From contig OY756146.1 in assembly GCA_963576785.1 (NCBI GenBank), positions 1,116,001 to 1,180,000 of the forward strand: DNA of 64,000 bases, read 5' to 3'. Origin of the DNA: Chlorophyllum brunneum. Lineage: Eukaryota > Basidiomycota > Agaricomycetes > Agaricales > Agaricaceae. The notes below the pieces were generated by a model, which did no database searches, was not told the DNA's origin, and saw only the letters and a list, made by a program, of their open reading frames with translations. Positions 10,454 through 21,499 of the stretch are shown here, piece after piece. The position numbers were made by a program, and so were the translations under genes. Within the stretch, counting starts at the first letter, position 1, and every line of letters starts with the position of its first letter.

Positions 10454-13400
10454 AGAGGTGGCTGCAGTGGATATACCATTCCGCTGATACCTCATGCCTG
10501 TTTCAAGGCGCGGATGTTCGTGAGACACCAGGGCTCCCAAGTATACATATCGAAAGTGGAGCAGAAAAGCTTTAGGACCAATTGGGGTCCAAGATTTTTG
10601 GGTTTTGGTTTTGGGCTGTATGGATGTGGACGAGTTATTTGGTATTGGTGCTTTTTCTGGAATGACTAGTGTCACGGGTATGTTTGGATTTCACTATTTG
10701 GAAGGTCCCTTATACTACGACGTAACAAAGCTTTATTGTTCGTTGGCTTGGAAAACCCTGGATGTATTGTGTATTCGTGTATTCTCTCTTGTTCAGTTTG
10801 TTTTCTTTTGCTTGCCTCACCATTTCTCCCTCCTTTATCCCGTGCTGTTGCGTTTCGCTTGGATCGATTCTTATCTCATCATTATCATTGTCCTTGTACC
10901 CTTTTCTGTTGAGTATACACTATCTATCACTTTTCTCTCTTTCCCTCTCCCTCCTCTACTCATTATCCCGGATTCACTAACTCAGGAATGTTGTTAACTT
11001 TCTCTCTGACTTCGCATTACGGTTGTTGCATTGCAATCAATGTTCTCCCACATCCCCCGTCACGCATGCGTTTCGTTCGTGTTATTTATGCTGTGCATTG
11101 GTATTTACATCAGTAGATCCGCTGTATCTTATTTCTCGCTGTTTACTCCCACAGATAGGATTGGGTATCATGGTTTATGATATACTAATCGGACAATCCC
11201 ACTCGTACCCTCAATCGATCACCTCTAATCGATCTTCGTGGCCTTAAATAAATAATTGTCCCTCTTCTCCGCCCGAGTCCGGCTGCAACAATAACATACA
11301 CGAGCTCCGAAATTATACAAACAGCCTACACGATACACCATAGATGAACAAATTTGTGTACCTAAAGTTCTGACGGTTTTAATGTCCTGAAACTCGTGCA
11401 GTTCTGGAGGCATGAACCCCTGACCGTATAAAGACGTGGAAATGAGTGGGAAGGTGGGCGGAAAAGCAATGGGCGGACTTTGCTTCAGTCAAAGTGGAAC
11501 TAGGGGTTGGAAAATGGACCGAAGGGAAAATGAGTAGAAACTCCAGGAGGTAAGGATAATGAGGTGTGATTGCGTGATGTCGATCGCTGGTGGTGGGATG
11601 GAAGTAAGTAGGTGTGGTTACATTTAATTTTCTCAGATCGGAATGTGGAGCGACGTCACCGGTCCATATGGGAATCAGGGGGGTTTTGTGCGAAGAAGAG
11701 GGATTACTACAGCATTCAGCTCCCCTTTTTGTTTAGAGATCCTAAATCGGGACAAATGGGGGAGTGTCGTTCAAGCTTCAACGCTCAACGTACATCGGTA
11801 TCATGTCCAAGATGGTTATCTATATCAATTTCATCGGAGATCAGATCTCGGAAGTCATCACACACACACGCTTCGTAGAGGCTGCCAGTAACCCGAGTAC
11901 GATGCAAACCCCTATGTAAGAATGAGTATCCACTGAATAAATTCGTGTATAGGAAAATGGACTACAAATTTATGCCATTTCGCACCTGCTACCATGGTAG
12001 AAGCTAGAACCAATCACTCGAGAGCTTTCAGTTCTGAAGTCAGGATAGGAGGCGCTGCCGTTTTGGCAATTTACTCCAAGCCAATTTTTCTTGTGCGATG
12101 TTGACCCAGTGTCGAGTTCCTATGAGAATGTGGTTGAATACACGACGAGAGAAACTACAGTCGATTGGGTAGGCGTACGTTTTCGGCAGGTCGGGCGTCT
12201 ACCGCGAACGAAGAAATCAGTAAGTAGTCAAGCTTCAGGAGTAGTACAAACGTATAGTTAGAAAACGCTGAGCCAATCATGGCAGAGCACGATGCAAAGA
12301 ACTACTTTATCTTAGCCCGTAATGACACAATCCAAAGAGGCCGCCCTACAACCCGAAAGTAGTTGTGCAGAATACTACGGATCTAAGACCTCGTGGTATC
12401 TTCCGAGGAAGGCATACTTCAATAAGGCAGTTTCAAATACGGTACTAGTTGACTGCATATACTGCCTTATTGTCTTAGCTCCAGAACGTGAAACGCTCGT
12501 TGTGCAAGGCCATAGAACCAGTGCAAAGGTAACCCGCGATCATTGATAAATCCAATGTGAGTCGCTCAATCAAATCGAGAATATACTCACTTCTACATGA
12601 CCATATAGAAGTCGACTGGGAGCATCGAGCATACATATTGCTGAATTCTTGGACTCAAAATCAGCTGTTTCTAGATCTTCAATCTCAGGAACTCAGGGGT
12701 GGAACTAAAATAGGTCGGTTCCCAATGAGGAATGTTCGAACCATTACTACTTCCAATGATCATTGACCCGCGTCCAATTCCTTTGTCCAGTGCCTACTGA
12801 ATCATCGTTCCAACGCCTCCAAGCCTACAGCCATTCACTCCCCGCAGTGCGCACGGCAATCCTACGTCCTATACAAATAAATTATCCTGTTTCTGGGCGA
12901 GAGTGAAATTTGGCATATGATTTTCAGCAGAAGCGCCGACTGAATGGATTCCATACGAATATCTTCTGTCCCCACCTGAATATGGTATCCTTTGATCGTC
13001 TCACGCGTCTCAACCCCCGCGAGGATGTCAGGTCAACTGCAATTTTCGCCCTTTTGACAGCGCGCCATGCACGGTGAACTTCTTGGCAACAATATTATAT
13101 CCCAAGCTGATGTACGTCCTCTGTATCGGACTCTGTTGACACGAAGAATGATCTGATTCATTGCTACTAGTTGAACTGTTTATTGAACGCTTGGGCTGGA
13201 TCGACCATCGGGCCAGCGTATGATCCAAACCTTCGCCGTCCCTTTCAAATTGCAATGCAGTGTTCCCATCGGCAATTCCTCTCCCATATGTATTGCCTTC
13301 TGCAATCGTGAAGCATGAGCTTCGAGGTCCACGGCAGCTTCTTATTCGCATGCAACCAAATCCTGACTTCTTCGAGGCAGTTGTCTAAAAACAAGTGCCC

Positions 13401-13497
13401 ATTTCCTTCACTGCTATCTCACGAATCCTCTATTTAATCCAGGGGATCTGTTGTCGTATTTGAAAGACGGAAACTACGTCGCTCCGCAACCGTACAG
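10454..13497. other. Gene-poor intergenic region
   Basis: About 3 kb. The first 700 nt are T-rich and fit the 3' untranslated region and terminator of the RRM gene. Between about 11,600 and 13,350 only short open frames occur, on both strands, without motifs I recognise. The last 100 nt carry a TATTTAAT element at 13431-13438, about 60 bp before the sphingomyelinase start, a likely core promoter. Confidence 0.5.
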
Positions 13498-16238
13498 ATG
13501 CAGCTCCATTGGTTTCTACCTCTGGTTGGGGCGCTTTGCTACCTTCGCGGAACAAACGCGAGTCTGGTCGATGATATCGTAAACGCGATCACCCATGCAG
13601 TAGATTGTGGATCGTGTCATGCACTTCTTGTGCCCCTCCGGGGACTAGCAGAGCTCGGGGATTCTGCTTTCTCTAGCACCTTCATTGCCGTATGCAAGAC
13701 CTTGGGCGTAAGTTAGTTCCACGTTACAGAACCCGTTGATGAACAAAGTCCTTGTTGGCCTACAGGTTGAGGATGACGATGTCTGCGAAGGCTTGATCTC
13801 CCAGCAAGGTCCTATTCTGGCCCATGACCTGCGTTCCATCTCGCCTCTGGGACAAACCGCTACGAAGCTATGCGAGGTTGTTTTCGGTCTCTGCCAGCCC
13901 CCTGCTGTCAACCAGTTCAAGTTCCCATTACCTGCTGCCCCAGCTAACCCGAAGCAATGGACAAGCAAGGGACGCCAGCCTTTGCAAGTAGTTCACTTCA
14001 GCGATGTTCACATCGACAGAAATTATACAGTAATTCCCCACCACATATACGGTTCTGTTGTTGATATTCTTCATTCTTATAGCCCGGTGCAGAAGTACAA
14101 TGCACGAAACCCATTTGCTGTAGGAACTGGCCCGATGAGGCTGGCAAGCCAATCAAACAGGCTGCAGGAGCACTAGGAAGCCACAATTGTGATACTTCAA
14201 CTGCCGTAGTTGAAAGCATGCTGCGTGCTGCTTCTGCTCACGAAAACTCCTTCTCAATCTTCACGGGCGACGTCATCGAAGGTCTGGCACATCATCTGAA
14301 CTAAAGATAGCGTCGACACTAAACGCGGACTTGATTAGCCGATATTTGGTTGGTCAATCGCACTGGTGTCACTGAGCACCTTAAGCGGTTTAACCAGGAA
14401 ATGCAGACACTTTTGAACGGCCCGATTTTCCCTGCTATCGGTAATCGTTTTTCTTCTTACTCTTGCAAAGTAATTTACCAAGTTCCCATGCACAGGAAAT
14501 CAGTTAGTTGACTTTTGTGATCCTTCACGTTGCAACCTAATACCTAGTCAGTGAAGCGGCTCCCGTTAACAGTTTTCCTCGTAACACAACCTCCGGTGCC
14601 TCTTCTCAATGGGTCTTCGACACCCAGGCCGCTGGTTGGTCGGTGAGTTTTGTTTCTGTGGCGACCTGTTACTCAAGGCTTAAATCCTCTCAGGAATGGC
14701 TCGATATGTCCGCGACGAACTCAGTCAAGCACATGTCCGGGAGCTACTCCGTCATTGCTCCTGGAACAAACCTCCGGTAGGTCGCTCTCTTATGTCAGCC
14801 CCGTCGACATGCAGCTTATGTTTCGGTAGCATTATCTCGCTGAATACTTTATATTGGTACAAAGCCAAGTACGTCTACGCCCTATGGAAGGGTACCTGAC
14901 TTCTCACTGGTTTATTCAAGTTTCTGGCTCTTCGACAGCGACAATCTTCAGTATGTGTGATTTATTGTGAGGCTGATGCGGTCTGTTCAAGGATCCGGAC
15001 TATAGACCAGACCCTAATGGCATCCTGACTTTTGTCGCTCAACAACTACAAGCCGCAGAGGATGCTGGCCAGAGGGCATGGATCACTGGGCATATGCCAC
15101 CGAGCACTAGTGATGCTTTACATGACCAGGTATGAGATTTCCTGCCAGCCTTCTTGCAAAATCTGGTTTTTACCTATCCGTCAGTCGAACTACTTCGATC
15201 AGATCGTCCAGCGATATAAAAACACCATCGCAGGACAGTTTTACGGACACACTCACAAGGTAAGTTGAGGGTTGCTCCTGATATGGAAACCCTTTACTAA
15301 CGGCCGAGTAGGATGAGTTTACTATTGCTTACTCGGACTACAACAACCGCGTAGCAGAAAATGCCGTAAATACGTTCTGGATCGCCCCGTCATTGACTCC
15401 CCGATGTGAGTATCAGAAGTTTGAAAAGATAATAAATCTGACCCTCGGAACATGCATAGCCGGCAATCCCGCATTCAAGGTGTACGACGTGGACCCGGAC
15501 ACCTTTGAAATCATGGATGCAAGAGCTTTCATTAGTACGTCACTTGTGCCCATGTAGCGGTGTCCTGTTAACACCCCAGAATCAAGGCGATATGGCCGAC
15601 CCCTCGTTCCAGACAAATCGTAAGACTCTACCCATCTACACCAGCAGGATCATTCCATGCTCATGTGCACATCGTAGCACAATGGAAGCAATATTATTCG
15701 GCCCGTGAAGTCTATAGCACCGCTATTTCCGGTGGTTGGCCAGCTAGCACCCCACTGACACCTGCGTTCTGGCACAAGGTCACGGAGGCGTTCGAGCAAG
15801 ATGATAACCTCTTCAAGAAGTTCTTGGAATTCAAAACTCAAGGTATTAACGTTGAAACATGCCCGCCGGGAGATTGTAAGGATAGTGACATTTGTGCCTT
15901 ACGTGCTGCGAGAGCCGAAAACAATTGCGTCAGCGTCTTATCCTCTTCTTTTCCGCTCGTTTGGGCTGACTTCAGAAATAGCATGTTTCAACCCCAGGGT
16001 TTAACTTCAGGAGGAGAAGTTTTGTAGAGAGCCGCACGGGAGATGCGAGGCGCATTGCTGCTGACCACTGCGAGGGTACAGACCTGGGACTGATACTTTC
16101 GCAGATGCCAAGTAAAATGGTAAGTTTCCTTGAAGTTTTCCAGGGCGTGGTTACGAACTATTTCTACCACAGGCCGAGGTTGATCTTGAAGAGTTGAAGC
16201 AGAGGCTAGCGCAAGTGGTTCCTGCAATTGCGCAGTGA
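13498..16238 (+). CDS. Acid sphingomyelinase-like metallophosphoesterase, secreted
   Basis: Multi-exon gene from ATG 13498 to TGA 16236-16238. Residues 1 to about 21 form a signal peptide ending near GTNA. A saposin-B-like segment with paired cysteines follows (DCGSCHALL, FIAVCKTLG, DVCEGLI, KLCEVVFGLC). The calcineurin-like catalytic domain then shows its metal-binding motifs in order: HFSDVHID, FTGDVIEG, GNHEAAP (spliced), ITGHMPP and YGHTHKDEF. The C-terminal region has further cysteines (CPPGDCKDSDIC). This matches fungal members of the sphingomyelin phosphodiesterase family, which use Zn to cleave the phosphodiester of sphingomyelin-like lipids in vacuole, wall or medium. Basidiomycete substrates are not settled. 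At least ten short introns are needed and all blocks join in order, so the gene looks functional. It is convergent with the F-box gene downstream. Confidence 0.9.
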
Positions 16239-17118
16239 GGTGGGGAAGATGGGGAAGGATGATATCATATACTAAGAAGTCCGCCATTGTAACCAAAGGC
16301 AAAACTGTATATCTCTTGTTCCTTTGTTGGTTAATCGCAATAAACATGCGGCTCTTTTAAAGTCATGAGTTTCGTATAACCAGCAAGTAAGACTTCCAGG
16401 GAAAAGCTGCTGTTCCAGGAATCGGGCGCTGGATTTAAACTGCACTAGTCGATTGACCAAACTGTATAGACTTTGGAACGCAACCAGACATTACACGTTT
16501 CTCATCTTACAAGCCCTCGAACCGTTCAAAGTTCCGCAAATCGACATAATGATCGCGGGCGGAAAGGGTTGAGATGACTAATGGTCGACAATTTGTGGGT
16601 TGATATCAATTCAGTGTATCGACTTGTCAATACATTTCTCGACTCCCCAAACATATTCATTTAATTTAGTAGTAAATTTCCAGACCTTGCCGAGGAGAGT
16701 GCCCATAATGATGGTTTTGGAAGAATAAAATCCGTCAGATCCAGCATGAGTTCGGCTCGTCCGTGTCGCCTTTTAATCAGATCAAAGGGGGAAAAACGCC
16801 AGACCGTCCTAAGCGGGAGGTAAGGGAACCAATAGACTCACCGGATGGCAGAATGTCAACAACACAATTAGACCTAGGTGGCTTGGATGGATGTAATGGC
16901 TGGCTGTGACTAACAATTCCAGTTCTTGAATCAACGATCTGACAATCCCCATATTAATACTGTCAGGTTGGCCAGCTTGATGGACTCACAGTAGATATTA
17001 TTCAGGACAAGTACACCATGTGTCAGGCCGCAAATCACTCGTGATTCAAAGGGGATTATAGGATTTCACGGGTATCGGTGTGCATAAAGCTGCAGAACAA
17101 ACATACTAGTGCAATTCA
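16239..17118. other. Convergent intergenic region
   Basis: 880 bp between the stops of the sphingomyelinase-like gene and the minus-strand F-box gene. It is AT-richer than the genes. I see no coding signal, RNA gene or repeat. Confidence 0.5.
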
Positions 17119-18753
17119 TTACCAGTCAAACACGGCCCATTTATCCTCCTCGGCGCACCACTGATAGATTTCGAAGATCAAGCCGTCATCAACCATCTGT
17201 CTGACCAACTTTCGCTGAGCCTTCGAAAATTCTCGACAATCCTTCTCAGGATGGTACAAGGCATTATGGCTGCATAGGTGCGCGACAACATGTCCCAGTG
17301 AACTGGGCGCTTTCAATCTCGCGCTACTCCGCCGCATCTCAATCATATCGAGGAATTGTGTCAGACGATGGGAGTTGAGGCACAAACTAACCCGCAGCAC
17401 CCTCAGATTGGGTAGTTGTGCGCTGGAAAGCTGGTTGGAAGTAGGTGTCAGGGCAGAGATAAAGGCGACTGTTTGAGATGGTTTTGTGAAAGATATCTCC
17501 AACTCTTGGATTGACCAACCCACAATCTCCCATATCCTTATCCAGTTCGTGACATCGCAACCCCAGTAGCTGGATCGTATTTCCCTTAAGTTAGTCATGC
17601 TCCCGAAGAATTGCTTCCAAACTGTGGTTTGGTCGTCTGATGATGGAATGGGATCGGGCGCCTCTCCCAGGTCTAACCGGTGAACAGCAGGAAGGCGGAT
17701 GTCGGTATAGATAAAGGCGAAGATTGGGTCATTAATTAACATGTCGATGCTCCACTGGCGAAGTTGGCTGAAGGTGACGGTTTCTTCTAGAATGGGGATT
17801 TCGCTACTCGCGCCGGTGGACCGACTTGAGGCTTTGAACTCAACCAGGCTAGGGCATTGCACCAGGATTGCGAGGGACTTGATTGTGGCTATGGAATGAA
17901 GTTCAAGGGAGGTGATGAGCCCCAAAAAGTTCTCCCGGGGTGACCAGGAGTGGCAGTGAAGGGTGACATGACGGAGATTGGGGGGAATACGTGTAAAAAG
18001 TGGTTCTGGAAGTGGTCGGAAGTCGTAGGTAAATTCCATGAAACAAAGTTCTCCAAGATTGCACAAGTTGGCACAAATAAAATCAGAGGTCAGCAGAGAC
18101 CATACCCGATCCATGTTTGTGCCATCGATGGCGCATATCAGCGACGTGATCCTTGTCATTTCCCTGGAGAGGAGGGTCCTGCAAACCTCCCTTGAATTCT
18201 CGAGCGAGGGAGTCGATGCGATGCCCCGAAAGTTAAGGCATAGGTCGATTGGGAGTGATTTAGAATTGCGACAATACGTAGCGATTATTTCTGTGTTAAG
18301 GGGTCCGACGTCAATGGGCCGAGGTGAAACCCTTGGGGAGAGTGGACTAATGGAAGTCCAGAGCTGCGGCGTCGACCAAACGACTCGACGCCAATGAGCC
18401 GATACGGCTCCAAGGAGTAAGGGGTGCTGGTGAGGCCAGTCTTTGGGTTCGAGAAATTCGGATAATTTCCGAGAGGGACATGCGCATTCGAAGATGTATG
18501 ATAGGATTTCTTGCGGCAATACTCCGATGGGGGACAATATTTCGTTGCGTCGGCTTAACAACCTCTGCCTTGCTATGCCAAGATCTCTAATATCTTCTTC
18601 GAGGTGCTGCACATCCACGCCAGCTTTCCATAGTTCCACTTGGAGGAATTGTTCTGGGGGGTGTGCAGGATCATAGGCGAATCTGGGATCCATGGGTAGA
18701 CGCTGGGGAGGGGTTAAGGGTACTATACGTTGTATGGGGGGAAATGCGTGCAC
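17119..18753 (-). CDS. F-box protein, intronless
   Basis: Single exon of 544 residues. A coiled helix (about 38-72) precedes the F-box-like motif VLPQEILSYIFECA (78-91), then a conserved second half with AHWRRVVWSTPQLWTSI. The remainder is Leu-rich with LRHVTLHCHSW and LRVLRVSLCLNSHRL stretches, typical of the irregular LRR-like C-terminus of mushroom F-box proteins. Such proteins serve as substrate receptors of SCF ubiquitin ligases; the substrate is unknown. ATG 18753 gives the longest frame, but the Met at residue 21 (MDPRFAYD) is also possible. It is divergent from the NDUFB7-like gene, about 400 bp between starts. Confidence 0.88.
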   Translation of the reverse strand: MHAFPPIQRIVPLTPPQRLPMDPRFAYDPAHPPEQFLQVELWKAGVDVQHLEEDIRDLGIARQRLLSRRNEILSPIGVLPQEILSYIFECACPSRKLSEFLEPKDWPHQHPLLLGAVSAHWRRVVWSTPQLWTSISPLSPRVSPRPIDVGPLNTEIIATYCRNSKSLPIDLCLNFRGIASTPSLENSREVCRTLLSREMTRITSLICAIDGTNMDRVWSLLTSDFICANLCNLGELCFMEFTYDFRPLPEPLFTRIPPNLRHVTLHCHSWSPRENFLGLITSLELHSIATIKSLAILVQCPSLVEFKASSRSTGASSEIPILEETVTFSQLRQWSIDMLINDPIFAFIYTDIRLPAVHRLDLGEAPDPIPSSDDQTTVWKQFFGSMTNLREIRSSYWGCDVTNWIRIWEIVGWSIQELEISFTKPSQTVAFISALTPTSNQLSSAQLPNLRVLRVSLCLNSHRLTQFLDMIEMRRSSARLKAPSSLGHVVAHLCSHNALYHPEKDCREFSKAQRKLVRQMVDDGLIFEIYQWCAEEDKWAVFDW

Positions 18754-19148
18754 AACGCTTGTCCAGAACGCTGGGGGATAAAGTCATCTCTGGCAGGCTC
18801 TTAGTGCGCTTTTATTGGAGAGGTGGCTGTCCAGAGATGTGGCTATTTTCTATACTTGTTGGACCGGAAGGACTGGTCTCGGATATGAGCGTGGAGGCGA
18901 AGCTTATTTGCAGAAATAGAATCAGACGTGAGGGTCACAGTGGGGAGCTTCCTAGCACGGACCATCGGATAGTATGTGTTGCGGGTAGAATTCCAGGATA
19001 CAAGACGTATTTCGATTCCAACTCGAGTTGAGATGGGCGAGTTTATTTGGCAGCAGATCACGTGCACACTCGTCGGAACGAGTTTCGACGACGGTGAGCA
19101 CCAACTGCACCAACAACCACGAACGCCTTCATATCATTCTCTGGCAAA
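18754..19148. promoter_or_regulatory. Divergent promoter region with CACGTG
   Basis: 395 bp between the starts of the F-box gene (-) and the complex I subunit gene (+). It contains a perfect E-box CACGTG at 19059-19064, about 85 bp before the NDUFB7-like start. CACGTG is bound by bHLH factors in fungi; its use here is inference. Confidence 0.4.
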
Positions 19149-19754
19149 ATGGCATCTCCTACAACTGCATCACAGACAGAGCTCAAGGCCAACAGGGTGC
19201 CCTTACAGTGGCGTGATGGTTGCTCTGCGTGAGTATTAGTATCATACCTGGCGATGTGTAGCACTCATGTTCCCTTTCCTTCTTCATGGGAAATTGGGCT
19301 ATTGTTATGCTTTCTCTCTGTGTATGGGCATGTGCAAATGTTTGCCTTGTGTGCTTTGGCATGGATAATCGTCGAATTTCCCAACCGAATCCATTGGACA
19401 AATGTCTGGCTACCGTTTTCGTGGCTTCACGGAACCCTTCTTTGTGACCTGGGATCACCGTGGTATCAGGCTCCTACTCCCACTGAACGTCTGTCGAAAA
19501 AAGACATACTATCTTCCTTGGGAATGCGAACACGAGCGTCATGAGTATGAGCGGTACGTCTGCAACTGACCTCGTGAACTCCGCCGGACAATGAATGTGC
19601 TAACTGGGATCTGCTTTGTTATAGATGCCAATATGAAGAGTGAGCTCACGCTGTTTTTCTTGTAGAGATGTTTTGGGCACTGACACTCTGAGAATGCAGT
19701 TATGTTCGACGAATGAAGGAATTAACGAAGAAGGCCGGAGCCACTGATGAGTAG
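19149..19754 (+). CDS. NDUFB7: NADH:ubiquinone oxidoreductase B18 subunit (NDUFB7-like)
   Basis: Model: join 19149-19228, 19470-19553, 19625-19639, 19700-19754, giving 234 nt and 77 residues in one clean frame. The protein starts MASPTTASQTELK and ends KKAGATDE. It carries two Cys-X9-Cys pairs, DGC..NVC and WEC..ERC, the twin CX9C signature of this accessory subunit, which folds by the Mia40 pathway in the mitochondrial intermembrane space and caps the membrane arm of complex I. The motifs YYLPWECEHERHEYERCQYE and YVRRMKEL are family hallmarks. Exon 3 is only 15 nt, and intron 1 (241 nt) is long for this window. The exons are too short for simple ORF searches. Slightly shorter than most fungal homologues but complete from Met to stop. 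Confidence 0.92.
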
Positions 19755-20126
19755 AGAGAATAATGGGCCTTGGGATAGGGTGTGAGGAGGGTATCGGTAT
19801 GAGCGGATTTTTGAGAAGATGGTAATAATAGACCTCTTACTTTTCCATCAGCACGTCCCCAGAGGAGCTCATGGCTTCGAGGTAACTTGGCGTGTGGAGT
19901 AGACGCTTGCCTGAAATAAAACCCGTGGTGAACCCCGCAAGATGAGTTTTCCGGGCCGTTTATTTACTGGGGTTCATCCTCATGTCACAATACGTGTTAT
20001 GCACAAGTTCGCATTCATGCAATTTATCAATAGATGGCAGTCGTGAGTAAGATATAGATAGGGACGGAGAAGAGATAAGTGCGAAGGTACCTACTGCGAC
20101 GCTGTGTTCATTTGTAAGGTCAGCTG
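19755..20126. other. Convergent intergenic region
   Basis: About 370 bp between the NDUFB7-like stop and the stop of the minus-strand F-box-like gene. It contains AT-rich tail sequence and no recognisable gene. Confidence 0.5.
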
Positions 20127-21260
20127 TCAGTGCCAGAATGTGACTAAAATCTTGCCTATGAAACGTTGCCTAAAGTCAAGGAACTCCTGGTGAACTACAC
20201 CAACCCAAGACCCACTGGGGGCCTCGCGTAGAACCACTCTTGAGTCAACACCCATCTCCTGCAGTGATTGTTTGGCGAAGTTACAGGCGGGCTCGGTGTA
20301 GTCTGGTGGACCGCAAATGACAATCTCGTATTCCTTCAGATGGGCAGACCTGGTGGCAATGGGGGCTTGGTTTACTGCCCAAAGAGGGCCCATACTATTA
20401 GCCTCGCAGAATTTTCGAACTTTCTTCAGAGTTGGCAACATTACGATATCTTCCACCTCATCGTCGCTAAGACATGTGTAGGCACTCGTGAGGTATGTGA
20501 TAGGGGGAGTGAAATTAAACCGGCGCGGATCAATGGAGCCATGCATCGGACCCAATGTAAATTTGTCGAGGTGAGGAGGAAGTAATGGATCAAATTGTGG
20601 CCACACCTTCTCTTCGACATAAAGCACGGTCAACGATCGTAGCTCGGAGCAGAGGCTTATAAGACGCTTGAGGGCTGGAAAGGGCCAGCGGCAGGAACCG
20701 TAGAGTAGGTCGCCATTCTCTTCTGGCGTACGTCCGATGTATATGTTTCGAACGAGGAGAAACCGGATGTGAAGATGTTCGTCAGGGACGTCGTGCTTGC
20801 CGATAAAATCAACAATATCCTGCGCAAATGTGAAGCGTAGAGAGTGATATAGGATGGGTAGAACCCAGTTGTGGACGGTAGAACTGATAAGACACATCTT
20901 TGGCACGATAGATGCATCTTGGCAGGCCAATAAGATGGCTGTGGAATTGTATCAGGGTACTCCAATTTGGATAAGCGTTCAGCTGCATACTCTACGATTA
21001 GAGTGAGTGGAATAATGTAACACAAGCTAACGGACTTCTACCTTTCGAATCAGTTCTGGAGGAAGAGGCCACTTAAAGGGTCGTTCTTCCCGTCTTACTG
21101 GTGCGAGAGGGGGGAAACTCTCCGTTTTTTGCTCGCTCTGAGCGGATGGCGAGTGGTACAAACAAGAGGAGAATCCCACAGGGGTTGTCAGGTGTTGTGA
21201 AGGCGGTACGATGACCTCCATGGTAGTAAATGGGAGAGAAACGGGGCCCATGGAATGCAA
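20127..21260 (-). CDS. F-box-like protein, two exons
   Basis: Exon 2 encodes ACQDASIVPKMCLISSTVHNWVLPILYHSLRF and onward to a stop at 20127, the second half of a mushroom F-box-type protein in which residues after the box read WVLPILYHSLRF. Exon 1 ends with the typical box start WPLPPELIRKV. One frame-preserving model is join(20127-20938, 21032-21260) on the minus strand, 346 residues, with a weak GTTAGC donor. A second reading keeps the F-box-like words YAAERLSKLEYPD between the exons but then loses frame. Start may be 21260, 21251 or 21222. The protein was likely an SCF adaptor or a relative that has lost function. It is divergent from ATG11 (about 240 bp). The overall call is fair; the junction is unresolved. 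Confidence 0.65.
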
Positions 21261-21499
21261 TCCGAGACATATTTGTTGGGAGTTGTAGGTGTTAGTGGGG
21301 TGTCAGACTTGGACGGCGATTAGGCACCAGAACAGGAATTTGTTCCCATCACGTCAGCCTTCGCCTGGCTTCTCCTCTCCTTACGCGTGTCGACAATCTC
21401 GTTTCCATTTTACACCTTTCTTCCTACCTATACCCTGCAACACCTGCTAATTATCTATACTGACGCTGCGAGCGCTCAGTTCCGCTAATTTTCCTTGCT

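Noticed and set aside
13028..13351. 107-codon minus-strand frame before the sphingomyelinase gene
   Set aside because: No recognisable domain and low-complexity Ser content; it overlaps the likely promoter.
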